Shown: one piece after another, positions 25,040-35,371 of the stretch
How the letters are laid out: each line of letters begins with the position of its first letter
Position numbering within the stretch: the stretch's first letter is position 1
Origin: Aeromonas veronii
GTDB lineage: Bacteria > Pseudomonadota > Gammaproteobacteria > Enterobacterales > Aeromonadaceae
Direction of reading: 5' to 3'
Length of the DNA stretch: 64,000 nucleotides
Assembly (NCBI GenBank): GCA_041319085.1
Contig: CP101033.1
Location: forward strand, 1,514,501-1,578,500
Notes under the pieces: model-generated
Seen by the model: only the letters and a program-made list of their open reading frames with translations
Told to the model about the DNA's origin: nothing
Database searches by the model: none
Program-made: the position numbers and the translations under genes

Positions 25040-27241
25040 ATGGATCTGCGTCTGTTGTCGTTTGCCTTGGGGGCAAGCTCCTCACTGCTCTGGCCATGGT
25101 TACCTTCACTCGCATGGGGGGGCCTGTTGCTGTCCCTGCTGATCCCCCTTGCATATTGCCGTGCCTGGCGATGGCTGTTTCTCCTGCTCGGCATCCTCTG
25201 GATGCAGGCCAATCTTGCCTATCGGCTGGCCTGGCTGGAGCGGTTGGGCGATCAGACGAGCCACATGATAACCGCACAGCTGCAAAGTGCAGAGCCCGAG
25301 GGGGATAAATTTGTCCGACTGTTGCTGCGGGTGAGCACCCTAGACGAGCAACCGGTGACACCTGAGCCCCTGATCCGGGTCAATGCCTATCAGGCGTTGC
25401 CCACCATGACAGTGGGCAGCCGGATCATCCTGGTGACCTCGTTGAAACCGGCTCATGGCCTTGCCAACGAGGCGGGGCTGGATGGGCGGCGTCAGCAGCT
25501 GGGCAAGGGGATCACCGCCACCGGCAATTTGCGCCGGGTGATCGACATTCAACAGGCACCTGCGGGCTGGCGCGAACGCTGGATGGGCGCCGCGACCGGG
25601 AGTTGGCGTCAGCTTGACCATGCCCCCTTGCTGGCGGCGCTCACCTTTGGCGAGCAGAACGGCATCACGGATGCCCAGTGGGAGCTGTTTCGCGGCAGCG
25701 GTCTGACTCATATCATCGCTATTTCAGGGCAGCACATCGCGCTGGTGGCGGTGCTCGGGTGGTGGTTGGGCAGGCTGTTTGGCCTGCGCGGCGCCATCAT
25801 CACCTCCCTGCTGTTTGCCGCCGTCTACAGCGCATTGGCGGGGTTTGCGGTGGCCACCGAGCGGGCCCTGATCATGGTGCTGGTGTGGAGTGTGTTGCGC
25901 TGGAGCCGGCGAGAGTGGCCTGCCTGGCGCATCTGGCTGTGGGCCTTTGTGGTATTGACCCTCTGGGATCCCTTTGCCCTCTATTCGGCCGGCTTCTGGC
26001 TCTCGTTTCTGGCGGTGGCCATTTTGCTGCTGGTGGGATATGTCCACGACAAGCCGGGGCTGTGGCAGATCCAGCTCTGGCTGCTGCTCGGTCTGCTGCC
26101 GCTGCAGCTGGCACTGTTCGAGGGGATAGCGCCGTTGGCCATGGTGATCAACCTGCTGGCGGTGCCGCTCTTTTGTCTCGCCATCATTCCGCTGGCGCTG
26201 ATCGGTGTGCTGCTGGCGCCGCTCTCCACCGCGCTCGCCTATGTCCTGTTCTGGCTGGCAGATCTGGGGCTTGGGTGGGTGCTGACAATCCTGAATTGGC
26301 TTTCTGATCAACTGCAACTATGGTGGCCACTGCCCGGCTGGTGGCTGCCGCTCTGCACCATGCTGTTGCTGCTCTGGTTCGCCGCACAGTGGCGCCCGGC
26401 ACGCTGGCTCTGGCTACCGGGTCTGTGTGCGCTGTTATTGGCGCTCTGGCCAACGCCTGTCCGCTGGCAACTGCGGGTGCTGGATGTGGGGCAGGGGCTG
26501 GCGGTGCTGATCAGCAAGGGGGAGCGTGCCATCCTCTATGACACCGGTGATCGCTATCCCGGAGGCTACAATATGGCGGACGCGGTGATCCTGCCCCAGC
26601 TGAGCCACCTGGGGATCCGGGTCATCGATCGCCTCATCATCAGCCACAAGGATCGGGATCATGCCGGCAATCGCAAGCGGCTGCTCAGCGCCATGCCGGT
26701 GCGCCGCGAGCTCTCCTCTTACCCCTTCAGCGAGGGAACCACCCTTTGCCAACGTGGGCAACAGTGGCACTGGCAGGGGCTCTCGTTTACGGTGCTCTGG
26801 CCCGAACGTCCCGGCGGCGCGCGCAATAACGATGGTTGCGTGGTACGTATCAGCGATGGCGAGCGCAGCGTGCTGCTCAGTGCCGATATCGAACGGCAGG
26901 CCGAGCAGCGACTGGTGGCGCTGGAGGGGGAGGGGTTGGCCAGCACCTTGCTGGTGAGCCCCCATCATGGCAGTCGCACCTCCTCCACGCCGCCGTTTGT
27001 CGCGGCGGTGGCGGCGCAGGAGGTGATCCACAGCGCCGGCTTTATGAATCAGTGGGGCTTTCCCCGTCCCGATGTGGTGGCCCGCTATCGGGATGCCCGC
27101 CAGTGGATCACCGGTCAACAAGGGGCGCTGTTGGTCGAGCCTGCAGCCGCGGGATTGAGCGTGACTGCCGAGCGCAATCAGGGCCCCTGGTACCGGCGGG
27201 GTGGCGAGTGGTGGCGGCCGCGACTGTGGTTTGAGCAATAA
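25040..27241 (+). CDS. comEC: DNA internalisation competence protein ComEC/Rec2
   Basis: Inner-membrane channel carrying single-stranded DNA into the cytoplasm during transformation (733 aa). An N-terminal DUF4131 region has several hydrophobic helices. The Competence domain, with FGEQNGITDAQWELFRGSGL and HIIAISGQHIALV near residues 205-240, and many further membrane spans follow. From about residue 475 lies a metallo-beta-lactamase-like domain with LDVGQGLAVLI, ISHKDRDHAGN and SPHHGS. The ATG at 25040 gives the expected hydrophobic N-terminus, but there is no clear ribosome site and the frame stays open further upstream. Confidence 0.93.
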   Translation: MDLRLLSFALGASSSLLWPWLPSLAWGGLLLSLLIPLAYCRAWRWLFLLLGILWMQANLAYRLAWLERLGDQTSHMITAQLQSAEPEGDKFVRLLLRVSTLDEQPVTPEPLIRVNAYQALPTMTVGSRIILVTSLKPAHGLANEAGLDGRRQQLGKGITATGNLRRVIDIQQAPAGWRERWMGAATGSWRQLDHAPLLAALTFGEQNGITDAQWELFRGSGLTHIIAISGQHIALVAVLGWWLGRLFGLRGAIITSLLFAAVYSALAGFAVATERALIMVLVWSVLRWSRREWPAWRIWLWAFVVLTLWDPFALYSAGFWLSFLAVAILLLVGYVHDKPGLWQIQLWLLLGLLPLQLALFEGIAPLAMVINLLAVPLFCLAIIPLALIGVLLAPLSTALAYVLFWLADLGLGWVLTILNWLSDQLQLWWPLPGWWLPLCTMLLLLWFAAQWRPARWLWLPGLCALLLALWPTPVRWQLRVLDVGQGLAVLISKGERAILYDTGDRYPGGYNMADAVILPQLSHLGIRVIDRLIISHKDRDHAGNRKRLLSAMPVRRELSSYPFSEGTTLCQRGQQWHWQGLSFTVLWPERPGGARNNDGCVVRISDGERSVLLSADIERQAEQRLVALEGEGLASTLLVSPHHGSRTSSTPPFVAAVAAQEVIHSAGFMNQWGFPRPDVVARYRDARQWITGQQGALLVEPAAAGLSVTAERNQGPWYRRGGEWWRPRLWFEQ

Positions 27242-27285
27242 TCCGTCATTTCCGCAGCGGAGGGATGCTATATCGGTGGCGGCGC

Positions 27286-27314
27286 TTGGTGTAAGCCTGC
27301 GCTTTGGCTAGAAT
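27286..27314 (+). promoter_or_regulatory. Candidate promoter of msbA operon
   Basis: TTGGTG (27286-27291), a 17-bp spacer and TAGAAT (27309-27314), about 30 bp upstream of the msbA start. Confidence 0.5.
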
Positions 27315-27345
27315 AGCCCGTCATTTCCATTACTAACGGCTATTC

Positions 27346-29115
27346 ATGCAACAAGAAACCTCACAAGAGAGCTGGCCAATATTCAAACGCCTGCTCGGTT
27401 ATGTCCGTGATCGCAAGTTGGGCCTGGTCGGTGGCATCATCGGGATGTTGGGCTACGCCGCCGTGGATACCACCTTTGTCTACTCCATCAAGCCGCTGAT
27501 CGATCAGGGCATTAATGGTAACGACAGCACTGTATTGAAATGGATGCCCTTCTTCGTCCTCGGCATCGTGGCCCTGCGCGGTGTTGCCAACTTTCTTTCC
27601 AACTACTGCATGGCCTGGGTCGGCAACCACGTGGTGATGCGTCTGCAACAGCAGGTGTTCAACCACATGGTGGCGATGCCGATGAGCTTCTTCGACCGTC
27701 AGAACACCGGTCATCTGCTCTCCAAGGTGACCTATGACGCCAGTCAGGTCTCTTCGGCTGCGAGCACCACGCTAGTGACCCTGGTGCGGGAAGGGGCGAC
27801 CGTGGTTGGCCTGCTCGGCCTGATGTTCTGGCACTCTTGGCAGCTGTCGGTTATTTTTCTGGTGGTTGGCCCGTTGGTGGGGATCATCATTGGCCTGATC
27901 AGCCGCCGTTTCCGTAAGATCAGCCGTCACATCCAGCAGGCGGTAGGGGATATCACCACCTCCACCGAGCAGATGCTCAAAGGGCACAAAGAGGTACTGA
28001 TGTTTGGTGGCCAGAAGGTTGAAGAGAAGCGCTTCTTCCAGGTCAGCAACAACATGCGTCAGCAGACCATGAAGATGGTCGCCGCCGATGCCATCGGCAG
28101 CCCGGTGGTGCAGATGGTAGCCTCCATCGCGCTGGCAGCCTTCCTCTACGTCGCGACCATTGACAGCGTCAGATCAACCCTGACTGCCGGTACCTTTACC
28201 GTCATGATCACCTCCATGATGATGCTGCTCAAACCGCTTAAGAGCCTGACCGACGTTAACAACCAGTTCCAGCGTGCCATCACCGCTTGCCACAGCCTGT
28301 TTGGCCTGCTCGACAGCGAGCCGGAACAGGACAGCGGCACCCGCACTCTGGAGCGTGCCCGTGGCGAGATCGAGTTTCGCAACGTCACCTTCACCTATCC
28401 GACCAAAGAGACCCCGGCGCTGCACAACGTCAGCTTCAAGGTCGAGGCAGGTAAGTCGGTGGCGCTGGTGGGCCGTTCCGGCTCCGGCAAGAGCACCATC
28501 GCCAGCCTGTTGACCCGCTTCTACGACATCGATCAGGGCGAGATCCTGCTGGACGGCATCAATATCCGCGAATACAAGTTGAGCGAGCTGCGCAAGCAGT
28601 ACGCGCTGGTCTCCCAGCATGTCCACCTGTTCAACGACTCGGTGGCCAGCAACATCGCCTACGCGGCAGAAGACAAATACAGCCGCGATCAGATCGTGCA
28701 GGCCGCCCGCATCGCTCATGCCGACGAGTTCGTTAGCAAGATGCCGCTGGGGTACGACACCGTGGTTGGTGAGAATGGAGCCTCTCTTTCCGGTGGTCAG
28801 CGTCAGCGAGTCGCCATCGCCCGCGCCCTGCTGCGCGATGCGCCGGTTCTGCTGCTGGATGAGGCCACCTCGGCCCTCGATACCGAGTCCGAGCGCCACA
28901 TTCAGGCTGCCATCGACGAGCTTTGCAAGGCCCGTACCTCGCTGGTGATCGCTCACCGCCTCTCCACCATCGAGAAGGCGGACGAGATCCTGGTTATCGA
29001 CGAAGGCCATATCGTCGAGCGCGGCAACCACGAAGCATTGACGGCGCAGCGCGGCACCTATGCCCAGCTGCGCGCCATTCAGTTTGGTAACCATGCGCAG
29101 GGAACCCAGAGCTGA
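27346..29115 (+). CDS. msbA: Lipid A export ATP-binding/permease protein MsbA
   Basis: Homodimeric ABC flippase moving lipid A-core to the outer leaflet of the inner membrane (589 aa). The N-terminal half holds six membrane helices, including the GNHVVMRLQQQVFNHM coupling region. The ATPase domain has Walker A GRSGSGKST (about 376-384), Q-loop VSQHVHLFND, signature LSGGQRQR (about 480-487), LLLDEATSALD and the H-loop IAHRLST. Its stop overlaps the lpxK start, as expected for the msbA-lpxK unit. Confidence 0.97.
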   Translation: MQQETSQESWPIFKRLLGYVRDRKLGLVGGIIGMLGYAAVDTTFVYSIKPLIDQGINGNDSTVLKWMPFFVLGIVALRGVANFLSNYCMAWVGNHVVMRLQQQVFNHMVAMPMSFFDRQNTGHLLSKVTYDASQVSSAASTTLVTLVREGATVVGLLGLMFWHSWQLSVIFLVVGPLVGIIIGLISRRFRKISRHIQQAVGDITTSTEQMLKGHKEVLMFGGQKVEEKRFFQVSNNMRQQTMKMVAADAIGSPVVQMVASIALAAFLYVATIDSVRSTLTAGTFTVMITSMMMLLKPLKSLTDVNNQFQRAITACHSLFGLLDSEPEQDSGTRTLERARGEIEFRNVTFTYPTKETPALHNVSFKVEAGKSVALVGRSGSGKSTIASLLTRFYDIDQGEILLDGINIREYKLSELRKQYALVSQHVHLFNDSVASNIAYAAEDKYSRDQIVQAARIAHADEFVSKMPLGYDTVVGENGASLSGGQRQRVAIARALLRDAPVLLLDEATSALDTESERHIQAAIDELCKARTSLVIAHRLSTIEKADEILVIDEGHIVERGNHEALTAQRGTYAQLRAIQFGNHAQGTQS

Positions 29116-30110
29116 TGCTGCAACAGCTCTGGTTCGGTAAAAGTGGCTGGCACTGGTTGCTGGCCCCTTTTGCCCTGCTGTTCGCCATCATCAGTGGCAC
29201 CCGCCGCTATGCCTATCGTCACGGCTGGCGCAAGGGGTATCGCTCCTCCTTGCCGGTGATGGTGGTGGGCAATATTTCGGTGGGGGGCAATGGCAAGACG
29301 CCGGTAGTGGTCTGGCTGGTGGAGCAGTTGCAAGCTCGTGGCTATCGCCCCGGGGTGGTGAGCCGTGGTTATGGCGGCAAGGCGCCCCATTATCCGTATC
29401 GGCTCGATGCCGCCAGCACTCCGGCGCAGGCGGGTGATGAGCCGGTATTGATTGCCCGACGCTGCGGCTGTCCGGTAGTGGTAGCCCCGAAACGGGCCGA
29501 TGCGGTACGACTGCTGGAGCAAAGCGGTGAGGTGGATATCATCATCACCGACGATGGCCTGCAGCACTATGCGCTGGCCCGCGACATTGAGCTAGTGGTG
29601 GTGGATGGTGCCCGCCGTTTTGGCAACGCCTGCTTGCTGCCGATGGGACCGCTGCGCGAGCCGGTCACTCGCCTCAAACGGGTGGATGCCATCATCTGTA
29701 ACGGCGGCGAGCCGGGCAAGGGGGAATACCCCATGCAACTGGTTGCCGACACCCCGCGTCGGGTGTGCGACGATGCGCCGCTGGCCGCTCCCTTGTCGGG
29801 GCCGGTCGATGCGTTGGCTGGGATTGGTCATCCACCTCGCTTCTTTGCCACCCTCGAAGGGCTCGGCTACCAGCTGGAGCAGCAGGTTGCCTACGGCGAT
29901 CATCACCCCTTCGATCGGGATGAGCTGCTGGGTCGCTTTGCCCGCAAGCCGCTGCTGATGACCGAGAAGGATGCGGTCAAGTGCCGCTCGTTTGCTCTCG
30001 AAACCTGGTGGTATCTGCCGGTCAGCGCCGAGTTGCCAGCATCTCTGCTCGATACCCTGCTGCACAAACTCGGTTCGATGGCGCCCTCCCGTGCGAAAGA
30101 ACAAGGTTAA
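29115..30110 (+). CDS. lpxK: Tetraacyldisaccharide 4'-kinase LpxK
   Basis: Phosphorylates the 4' position of the lipid A disaccharide precursor at the inner membrane (331 aa). An N-terminal membrane-associated helix is followed by the P-loop VVGNISVGGNGKTPVVVWL (about residues 52-70), SRGYGGKAP, DEPVLIARR and the DDGLQHYAL acidic motif. The start overlaps the msbA stop (TGATG). Confidence 0.96.
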   Translation: MLQQLWFGKSGWHWLLAPFALLFAIISGTRRYAYRHGWRKGYRSSLPVMVVGNISVGGNGKTPVVVWLVEQLQARGYRPGVVSRGYGGKAPHYPYRLDAASTPAQAGDEPVLIARRCGCPVVVAPKRADAVRLLEQSGEVDIIITDDGLQHYALARDIELVVVDGARRFGNACLLPMGPLREPVTRLKRVDAIICNGGEPGKGEYPMQLVADTPRRVCDDAPLAAPLSGPVDALAGIGHPPRFFATLEGLGYQLEQQVAYGDHHPFDRDELLGRFARKPLLMTEKDAVKCRSFALETWWYLPVSAELPASLLDTLLHKLGSMAPSRAKEQG

Positions 30111-30256
30111 TCTTTTCTGCCAAGGCGGGGGAGCCGGGGCGCTTATCGGTCCCGCATAGTTACCGTATATAGTTGTCCTAAATGGAATATCTGGTTGCTC
30201 GACATCCATCGCTGGCATGCTGAAGGCCAGCGCGACATCGTTGAAGGAGTATCGTT

Positions 30257-30457
30257 TTGGCTTTGGACATCAAGTTGCTCGACATCATCGCCTGCCCGGT
30301 CTGCAAGGGTAAGCTGCACTATCATCCGCAATCTAACAAGGCAGTTCATGAGCTGGTCTGCCGCTTTGACAAGCTGGCCTATCCGCTGGAAGAGGGGATC
30401 CCGGTGCTGCTGGAGAATCGAGCCCGTCCGCTCAATAGCGATGAGCTGCCGTCATGA
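30257..30457 (+). CDS. ycaR: Trm112-family protein YcaR
   Basis: A 66-aa UPF0434/Trm112-like protein. It has [14 protein letters not shown] near the N-terminus, [20 protein letters not shown] and a terminal acidic stretch. It begins with TTG (30257), supported by a GAAGGAG ribosome site; no ATG is available. The stop overlaps the kdsB ATG (ATGA). Its role beside kdsB is undefined; Trm112-like proteins often stabilise partner enzymes. Confidence 0.92.
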   Translation: MALDIKLLDIIACPVCKGKLHYHPQSNKAVHELVCRFDKLAYPLEEGIPVLLENRARPLNSDELPS

Positions 30458-31203
30458 GTTTCGTCGTCGTGATTCCTGCCCGCTATGCGTCAACCCGTCT
30501 GCCGGGCAAGCCGCTGGCCGACATCCATGGCAAGCCCATGGTGCAGCATGTGGTGGAAAAAGCCCTGCAATCGGGTGCCGATCGGGTGATCGTCGCCACT
30601 GACGATGCCCGGGTACAGCAAGCGCTGCAGAGCACCGGCGTCGAGGTGTGCATGACCTCACCGGATCACCAGTCCGGCACCGAACGTCTGGCGGAGGTGT
30701 GCCGCCACTACGGCTTTGCCGCCGATACCATCATCGTTAACGTGCAGGGGGATGAACCGCTCATTCCGCCCACCATCATCCGTCAGGTGGCAGATAATCT
30801 GGCCGCCGCCACGGCACCGATGGCGACCTTGTCGGTGCCGATCAAGGATGCCGAAGAGGCGTTCAATCCCAATGCCGTGAAAGTGGTGACTGACAAGGAT
30901 GGCTACGCCCTCTACTTCAGTCGCGCCAGCATTCCCTGGGATCGGGATCGCTTTGCCAACAGCCATGAGCAGATTGGCGACCACTACCAGCGCCATATCG
31001 GCATCTACGCCTATCGCGCCGGATTTATCCAGCGTTATGTCGACTGGGCGCCCAGCGTGCTGGAGCAGGTCGAGGCGCTGGAGCAGTTGCGGGTGCTCTG
31101 GTACGGGGAGAAGATCCACGTCGCCCAGGCCCTTGACGCGCCGCCGGTCGGGGTGGATACCCAGGCCGATCTGGAGAAGGTGCGCGCGTTTTTGGCCATG
31201 TGA
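30454..31203 (+). CDS. kdsB: CMP-KDO synthetase (3-deoxy-manno-octulosonate cytidylyltransferase)
   Basis: Activates KDO with CTP for transfer to lipid A (249 aa). The nucleotidyltransferase signature [20 protein letters not shown] is at the N-terminus, then [25 protein letters not shown] and [11 protein letters not shown], all intact. It is translationally coupled to ycaR and is the last gene of the msbA-lpxK-ycaR-kdsB cluster before a terminator. Confidence 0.97.
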   Translation: MSFVVVIPARYASTRLPGKPLADIHGKPMVQHVVEKALQSGADRVIVATDDARVQQALQSTGVEVCMTSPDHQSGTERLAEVCRHYGFAADTIIVNVQGDEPLIPPTIIRQVADNLAAATAPMATLSVPIKDAEEAFNPNAVKVVTDKDGYALYFSRASIPWDRDRFANSHEQIGDHYQRHIGIYAYRAGFIQRYVDWAPSVLEQVEALEQLRVLWYGEKIHVAQALDAPPVGVDTQADLEKVRAFLAM

Positions 31204-31224
31204 TGGCCACAGCACGAAAGTCAC

Positions 31225-31257
31225 AAAAAACGGTGTCGCAAGGCACCGTTTTTTGTT
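31225..31257 (+). terminator. Terminator after kdsB
   Basis: AAAAAACGGTG/CACCGTTTTTT stem with an 8-nt loop and long T-run. Confidence 0.88.
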
Positions 31258-31328
31258 TTGAATATTTATATAATTATTTGATTTTAAAGGCTAAATATGG
31301 GTTTTTTTAAACTTTTGGCGCGCATGGT

Positions 31329-31356
31329 TTGCCAAAGCGACGAGTTTGGTTATGAT
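31329..31356 (+). promoter_or_regulatory. Candidate promoter of uvrY
   Basis: TTGCCA (31329-31334), a 16-bp spacer and TATGAT (31351-31356), 60 bp upstream of the uvrY start. Confidence 0.45.
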
Positions 31357-31416
31357 GCAAGACGCCCAGTTAACCCTAACCGGGCGGCTAAAACGAGATA
31401 ACAACGGGGTGTTTGG

Positions 31417-32061
31417 GTGATAAATGTATTCCTGGTCGATGATCATGAACTGGTGCGTACAGGGATAAGACGCATTCTTGAAGATGTGCGCGGGATCAAG
31501 GTGGTGGGCGAGGCACAGAGCGGCGAGACCGCAGTCACTTTCTGTCGCCAACACCATCCGGACGTGATCCTGATGGACATGAACATGCCGGGTATTGGTG
31601 GTCTGGAAGCGACCCGTAAAATTCTGCGGATCCGCCCCGATGTGCGCATCATAGTGCTGACCATTCATTCAGAAAATCCGTTCCCCACCAAGGTGATGCA
31701 GGCGGGCGCAGCCGGTTACCTGACCAAGGGCGCAGCCCCTGACGAGATGATACAGGCGATCCGGCTGGTGCACTCCGGTCAGCGCTACATCTCCCCGGAG
31801 ATTGCCCAGCAGATGGCCCTCAGCCAGTTTGCCTCCGCTGACGAGAACCCCTTCAAGTCCCTCTCCGAGCGCGAGCTGCAGATCATGATGATGATTACCA
31901 AGGGGCAGAAGGTGACCGATATCTCTGAGCAGCTCAACCTGAGCCCGAAGACGGTCAACAGCTACCGCTATCGTTTGTTCAGCAAGCTGGACATCAGCGG
32001 TGACGTGGAACTGACCCATCTGGCCATTCGCTATGGCATGCTGGATGCCGATACCCTGTAA
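31417..32061 (+). CDS. uvrY: Response regulator UvrY/GacA
   Basis: A 214-aa NarL/FixJ-type regulator. The receiver has DD at 8-9, the phospho-acceptor Asp54 in LMDMNMPG, and Lys near 104 in LTKGAAP. The C-terminal LuxR HTH contains LSERELQIMMMITKGQKV and LSPKTVNSYRYRLFSKL. Similarity to E. coli UvrY is very high across both domains. The partner kinase is normally BarA/GacS, and the outputs are CsrB-type small RNAs. It starts with GTG (31417) after GGGGTG. uvrC follows 111 bp later, as in other gammaproteobacteria, though a terminator separates them. Confidence 0.95.
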   Translation: MINVFLVDDHELVRTGIRRILEDVRGIKVVGEAQSGETAVTFCRQHHPDVILMDMNMPGIGGLEATRKILRIRPDVRIIVLTIHSENPFPTKVMQAGAAGYLTKGAAPDEMIQAIRLVHSGQRYISPEIAQQMALSQFASADENPFKSLSERELQIMMMITKGQKVTDISEQLNLSPKTVNSYRYRLFSKLDISGDVELTHLAIRYGMLDADTL

Positions 32062-32080
32062 TCGGGTGGCGTGTAGTCAC

Positions 32081-32105
32081 AAAGGCGGCGAGTGCCGCCT
32101 TTTTG
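32081..32105 (+). terminator. Terminator between uvrY and uvrC
   Basis: AAAGGCGGC/GCCGCCTTT stem with a GAGT loop and a T-run. Confidence 0.85.
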
Positions 32106-32172
32106 CTTGTCATCGTGCGGGGGCAGTATGCTCTGCCCGTCAATTTTTGCCTTTGTGTAAGCCGAGTAGCTG

Positions 32173-34026
32173 ATGCCCCTCTCTCCCGAACCTATCTTCG
32201 ACAGCAAGGCGTTTCTGGGCGCCGTTACCCATCAGAGCGGCGTCTACCGCATGTATGACAGCGGTGGTACCGTGATCTATGTCGGCAAGGCCAAGGATCT
32301 GAAAAAGCGGCTCGCTTCCTACTTTCGCACCAACGTCGACAGCATCAAGACCCGCACCCTGGTGCGCCAGATCGCCGATATCCAGGTCACCGTCACCCAC
32401 ACCGAGACCGAGGCGCTGATCCTCGAGCACAACCTGATCAAGCAGTACCAGCCCCGTTACAACGTGCTGCTGCGGGACGACAAATCCTACCCCTGGATCA
32501 TCATCACCGCGCACCAGCATCCGCGTATCGGCGTCCATCGCGGCGCCCGCAAGATCAAAGGGGAGTACTTCGGCCCATACCCTTCCGGCGGTGCGGTGCG
32601 TGAGAGCTTGCATCTGATGCAGAAGATCTTTCCGGTGCGCCAGTGCGAGGATGCGGTCTATGCCAACCGCACCCGTCCCTGCCTGCTCTATCAGCTCAAG
32701 CGTTGCGCCGGCCCTTGCGTACCTGGGTTGGTTAGCGAGGCTGAATATGCCCAGCAGGTGGAGCTGGCCAAGCTGTTTCTGGCGGGCAAGAACCAGCAGG
32801 TGATTGGCGAGTTAGTGGGCAAGATGGAGTCCGCCAGCGGCGATCTGCGTTTTGAAGAGGCCGCCCGCTATCGGGATCAGATCCTGGCGCTGCGCCGGGT
32901 CACCGAACAGCAGTCGGTGAGCGGCAACGTGCTGGACGAGCTCGACGTGGTGGGGGTCGCCTTCGAGCAAGGCGCTGCCTGCATCCACGTGCTCTTTATT
33001 CGCCAGGGCAAGGTGCTCGGCTCGCGCAGCTACTTCCCGAAAGTGCCTGCCGACACCCAACTCGACGAGGTGGTGCAATCCTTCCTGCTGCAGTTCTATC
33101 TGTCGGGGCAGGGGGGACGGCAGATCCCGAGCGAGGTGCTGCTCGATGTGGCGCTTGAAGACGAGAACGTCATCGCCGAGACTCTGAGCCAGACCGCGGG
33201 CTACAAGGTGCGGGTGGTGAGCCGTACCCGCGCCGAGCGGGCCCGCTTTATCAAGCTCGCCTCCATCAACGCCGAGACGGCGCTGCGATCTCGGCTTGCT
33301 CACAAGAGCACCATCACCGCTCGCTACGACCAGCTGGAAGAGTTGCTGGAGCTGGAGCGCCCCATCGCCCGTATGGAGTGTTTCGATATTTCCCACACCA
33401 TGGGGGAGCGCACCGTGGCCTCCTGCGTGGTGTTCAACCGGGAGGGGCCGCTCTCATCGGAATATCGCCGCTTCAATATCGATGGTATCACCGGCGGCGA
33501 TGACTACGCGGCGATGGAACAGGCGCTGGAGCGCCGCTTTGGCAAACAGCAGGAGCCGGACAAGGTGCCGGACGTGCTGTTTATCGATGGCGGCCTCGGC
33601 CAGCTGCGCCGGGCCGAAGAGATCCTGGCGCGCCAGCTGGAGTTCCTCGGCGGCAAATATCCGCTGCTGGTGGGGATTGCCAAGGGGGTCACCCGCAAGG
33701 CGGGGCTGGAGACCCTGATCATGGGGGAGAGCCACGAAGAGCTGCATTTGCCGGCAGATATGCCCGCTTTGCACCTGATTCAGCATATTCGCGATGAATC
33801 CCACCGTTTTGCCATTACCGGCCACCGGGCACGGCGAGCCAAGGCCCGCACCAGCAGCAGTCTGGAGGATATCCCGGGGGTGGGTCCGAAACGGCGGCAG
33901 GCGCTGCTCAAATATCTGGGGGGCCTGCAGGAGGTCAAAAAGGCGAGCGTGGATGAACTGGCCAAGGTGCCCGGCATCAGTCAGGAGCTGGCCCAGACCA
34001 TCCACGATGGCTTGCACAGCGCCTGA
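32173..34026 (+). CDS. uvrC: Excinuclease ABC subunit C
   Basis: Makes both incisions around UvrAB-marked DNA lesions (617 aa). The N-terminal GIY-YIG nuclease appears as [24 protein letters not shown] (given here in pieces: GVYRMYD, VIYVGKA), with [14 protein letters not shown] following. A UVR/BC interaction segment [11 protein letters not shown] lies near residue 235. The RNase H-like nuclease has [12 protein letters not shown] and FIDGGLGQL. Two C-terminal helix-hairpin-helix units are [13 protein letters not shown] and [12 protein letters not shown]. All catalytic landmarks are intact. Confidence 0.97.
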   Translation: MPLSPEPIFDSKAFLGAVTHQSGVYRMYDSGGTVIYVGKAKDLKKRLASYFRTNVDSIKTRTLVRQIADIQVTVTHTETEALILEHNLIKQYQPRYNVLLRDDKSYPWIIITAHQHPRIGVHRGARKIKGEYFGPYPSGGAVRESLHLMQKIFPVRQCEDAVYANRTRPCLLYQLKRCAGPCVPGLVSEAEYAQQVELAKLFLAGKNQQVIGELVGKMESASGDLRFEEAARYRDQILALRRVTEQQSVSGNVLDELDVVGVAFEQGAACIHVLFIRQGKVLGSRSYFPKVPADTQLDEVVQSFLLQFYLSGQGGRQIPSEVLLDVALEDENVIAETLSQTAGYKVRVVSRTRAERARFIKLASINAETALRSRLAHKSTITARYDQLEELLELERPIARMECFDISHTMGERTVASCVVFNREGPLSSEYRRFNIDGITGGDDYAAMEQALERRFGKQQEPDKVPDVLFIDGGLGQLRRAEEILARQLEFLGGKYPLLVGIAKGVTRKAGLETLIMGESHEELHLPADMPALHLIQHIRDESHRFAITGHRARRAKARTSSSLEDIPGVGPKRRQALLKYLGGLQEVKKASVDELAKVPGISQELAQTIHDGLHSA

Positions 34027-34224
34027 GCAGGGTTAGCGGCATGGCAACATCGCTAACTCCTTGATGCACAAGAGCCGTGACGCGGGGGGGCCGTAAATGC
34101 CATAATGACCCCGCATTTTGAGAAGATTAATGGATTAAAAAGACCAAGACGGGCGCCAGTGCGGTTGCATCGCAAATCGGCTTTGGCGCACTATGTAGCG
34201 ACGTACAAGAAGTGGCTGAAAATA

Positions 34225-34779
34225 ATGACAAACATACCTAACCTGTTGACGTTTTTCCGGATTTTGCTCATTCCCGTCTTCGTCATCCTGTTCTATCTGC
34301 CTTATCAATGGTCCTATCTGGCTGCCGCCATCATCTTTATTCTGGCCGCAGCCACCGACTGGTTTGATGGCTATCTGGCCCGCAAACTCAATCAGTCCAC
34401 CGCCTTTGGCGCCTTCCTTGACCCCGTTGCCGACAAGATCATGGTTGCCGCCGCACTGGTGGTCATCGTCGAACACTACAACACCATCTGGGTGACCATC
34501 CCCGCCATGACCATGATTGGCCGCGAGATCATCATCTCCGCCCTGCGCGAATGGATGGCCGAGCTGGGCAAACGCTCCTCGGTGGCGGTCAGCTGGATTG
34601 GCAAGTGGAAGACCATGATCCAGATGGTGTCGCTCACCGGCCTTATCTGGCAATACAATGTCTGGATGGTGTGGCTCGCCTATGTGATGCTCTATGTCGC
34701 CACAGTGCTCACCTTCTGGTCGATGTTCCAGTACATGAAGGCCGCCTGGGGCGATCTGACCCACCACGCCAACCTGTGA
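34225..34779 (+). CDS. pgsA: CDP-diacylglycerol-glycerol-3-phosphate 3-phosphatidyltransferase
   Basis: Makes phosphatidylglycerol-phosphate, the committed step to PG and cardiolipin, in the inner membrane (184 aa). The CDP-alcohol transferase motif is complete in [12 protein letters not shown] to [31 protein letters not shown] is the conserved PgsA stretch. The ATG at 34225 matches the length of relatives; upstream codons to 34105 are non-homologous. It is followed by the three tRNA genes, the same order as E. coli pgsA-glyW-cysT-leuZ. Confidence 0.95.
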   Translation: MTNIPNLLTFFRILLIPVFVILFYLPYQWSYLAAAIIFILAAATDWFDGYLARKLNQSTAFGAFLDPVADKIMVAAALVVIVEHYNTIWVTIPAMTMIGREIIISALREWMAELGKRSSVAVSWIGKWKTMIQMVSLTGLIWQYNVWMVWLAYVMLYVATVLTFWSMFQYMKAAWGDLTHHANL

Positions 34780-34898
34780 GTCACCCAAGCCGCAAGGTGA
34801 GGTTTGTGCTGATTTGAGGCAGGAAACGGCTAAAGGTGCTAAAAATGTTCAAAATGGGCAAAAAATGCCCGAACGATCAGGTAATTAAATATTTCTGA

Positions 34899-34926
34899 TT
34901 GACTGGGCGAGGAACATCGCTAGAAT
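34899..34926 (+). promoter_or_regulatory. Promoter of the tRNA operon
   Basis: TTGACT (34899-34904), 16-bp spacer and TAGAAT (34921-34926), then a GC-containing discriminator (GCGTCC) typical of stringently controlled stable-RNA promoters. Confidence 0.7.
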
Positions 34927-34960
34927 GCGTCCTCGTAGTCAGGCAGCCAGCCAGACCAGT

Positions 34961-35036
<76 letters not shown>

Positions 35037-35071
35037 AATTCAGACAATAGAGAGCCAACTCTCTTTTGCAT

Positions 35072-35145
35072 GGCGCGTTAGCAAAGCGGTTATGCAGCGG
35101 ATTGCAAATCCGTTTAGTCCGGTTCGACTCCGGAACGTGCCTCCA
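35072..35145 (+). tRNA. tRNA-Cys (GCA)
   Basis: 74-nt cloverleaf: GGCGCGT acceptor strand, anticodon loop with GCA at 35104-35106, GGTTCGACTCC T-arm and terminal TCCA. Equivalent to E. coli cysT. Confidence 0.97.
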
Positions 35146-35186
35146 TATTGACAAGCCCGCCACGCGAGCTTGATACCGATTGCGGT

Positions 35187-35273
35187 GCCCGAGTGGTGAA
35201 ATCGGTAGACACAAGGGATTTAAAATCCCTCGACGTTCGCGTCGTGCCGGTTCGATTCCGGCCTCGGGCACCA
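35187..35273 (+). tRNA. tRNA-Leu (TAA)
   Basis: 87-nt class II tRNA: acceptor GCCCGAG/CTCGGGC, anticodon stem AGGGA/TCCCT with TAA at 35221-35223, long variable arm CGACGTTCGCGTCG, T-arm GGTTCGATTCC, encoded CCA. Equivalent to E. coli leuZ. The 3' end of such tRNAs is a common integrase target. Confidence 0.97.
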
Positions 35274-35303
35274 TTACTGAATATCGTATCACTACATATT
35301 GCA

Positions 35304-35336
35304 AACCCGCATGGCATAAGGCTTTGCGGGTTTTTT
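35304..35336 (+). terminator. Terminator of the tRNA operon
   Basis: AACCCGCA/TGCGGGTT stem with a 13-nt loop followed by T6. Confidence 0.8.
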
Positions 35337-35371
35337 GTTATATTTTTTCCTGTCCAATCTAGTCACAACAT

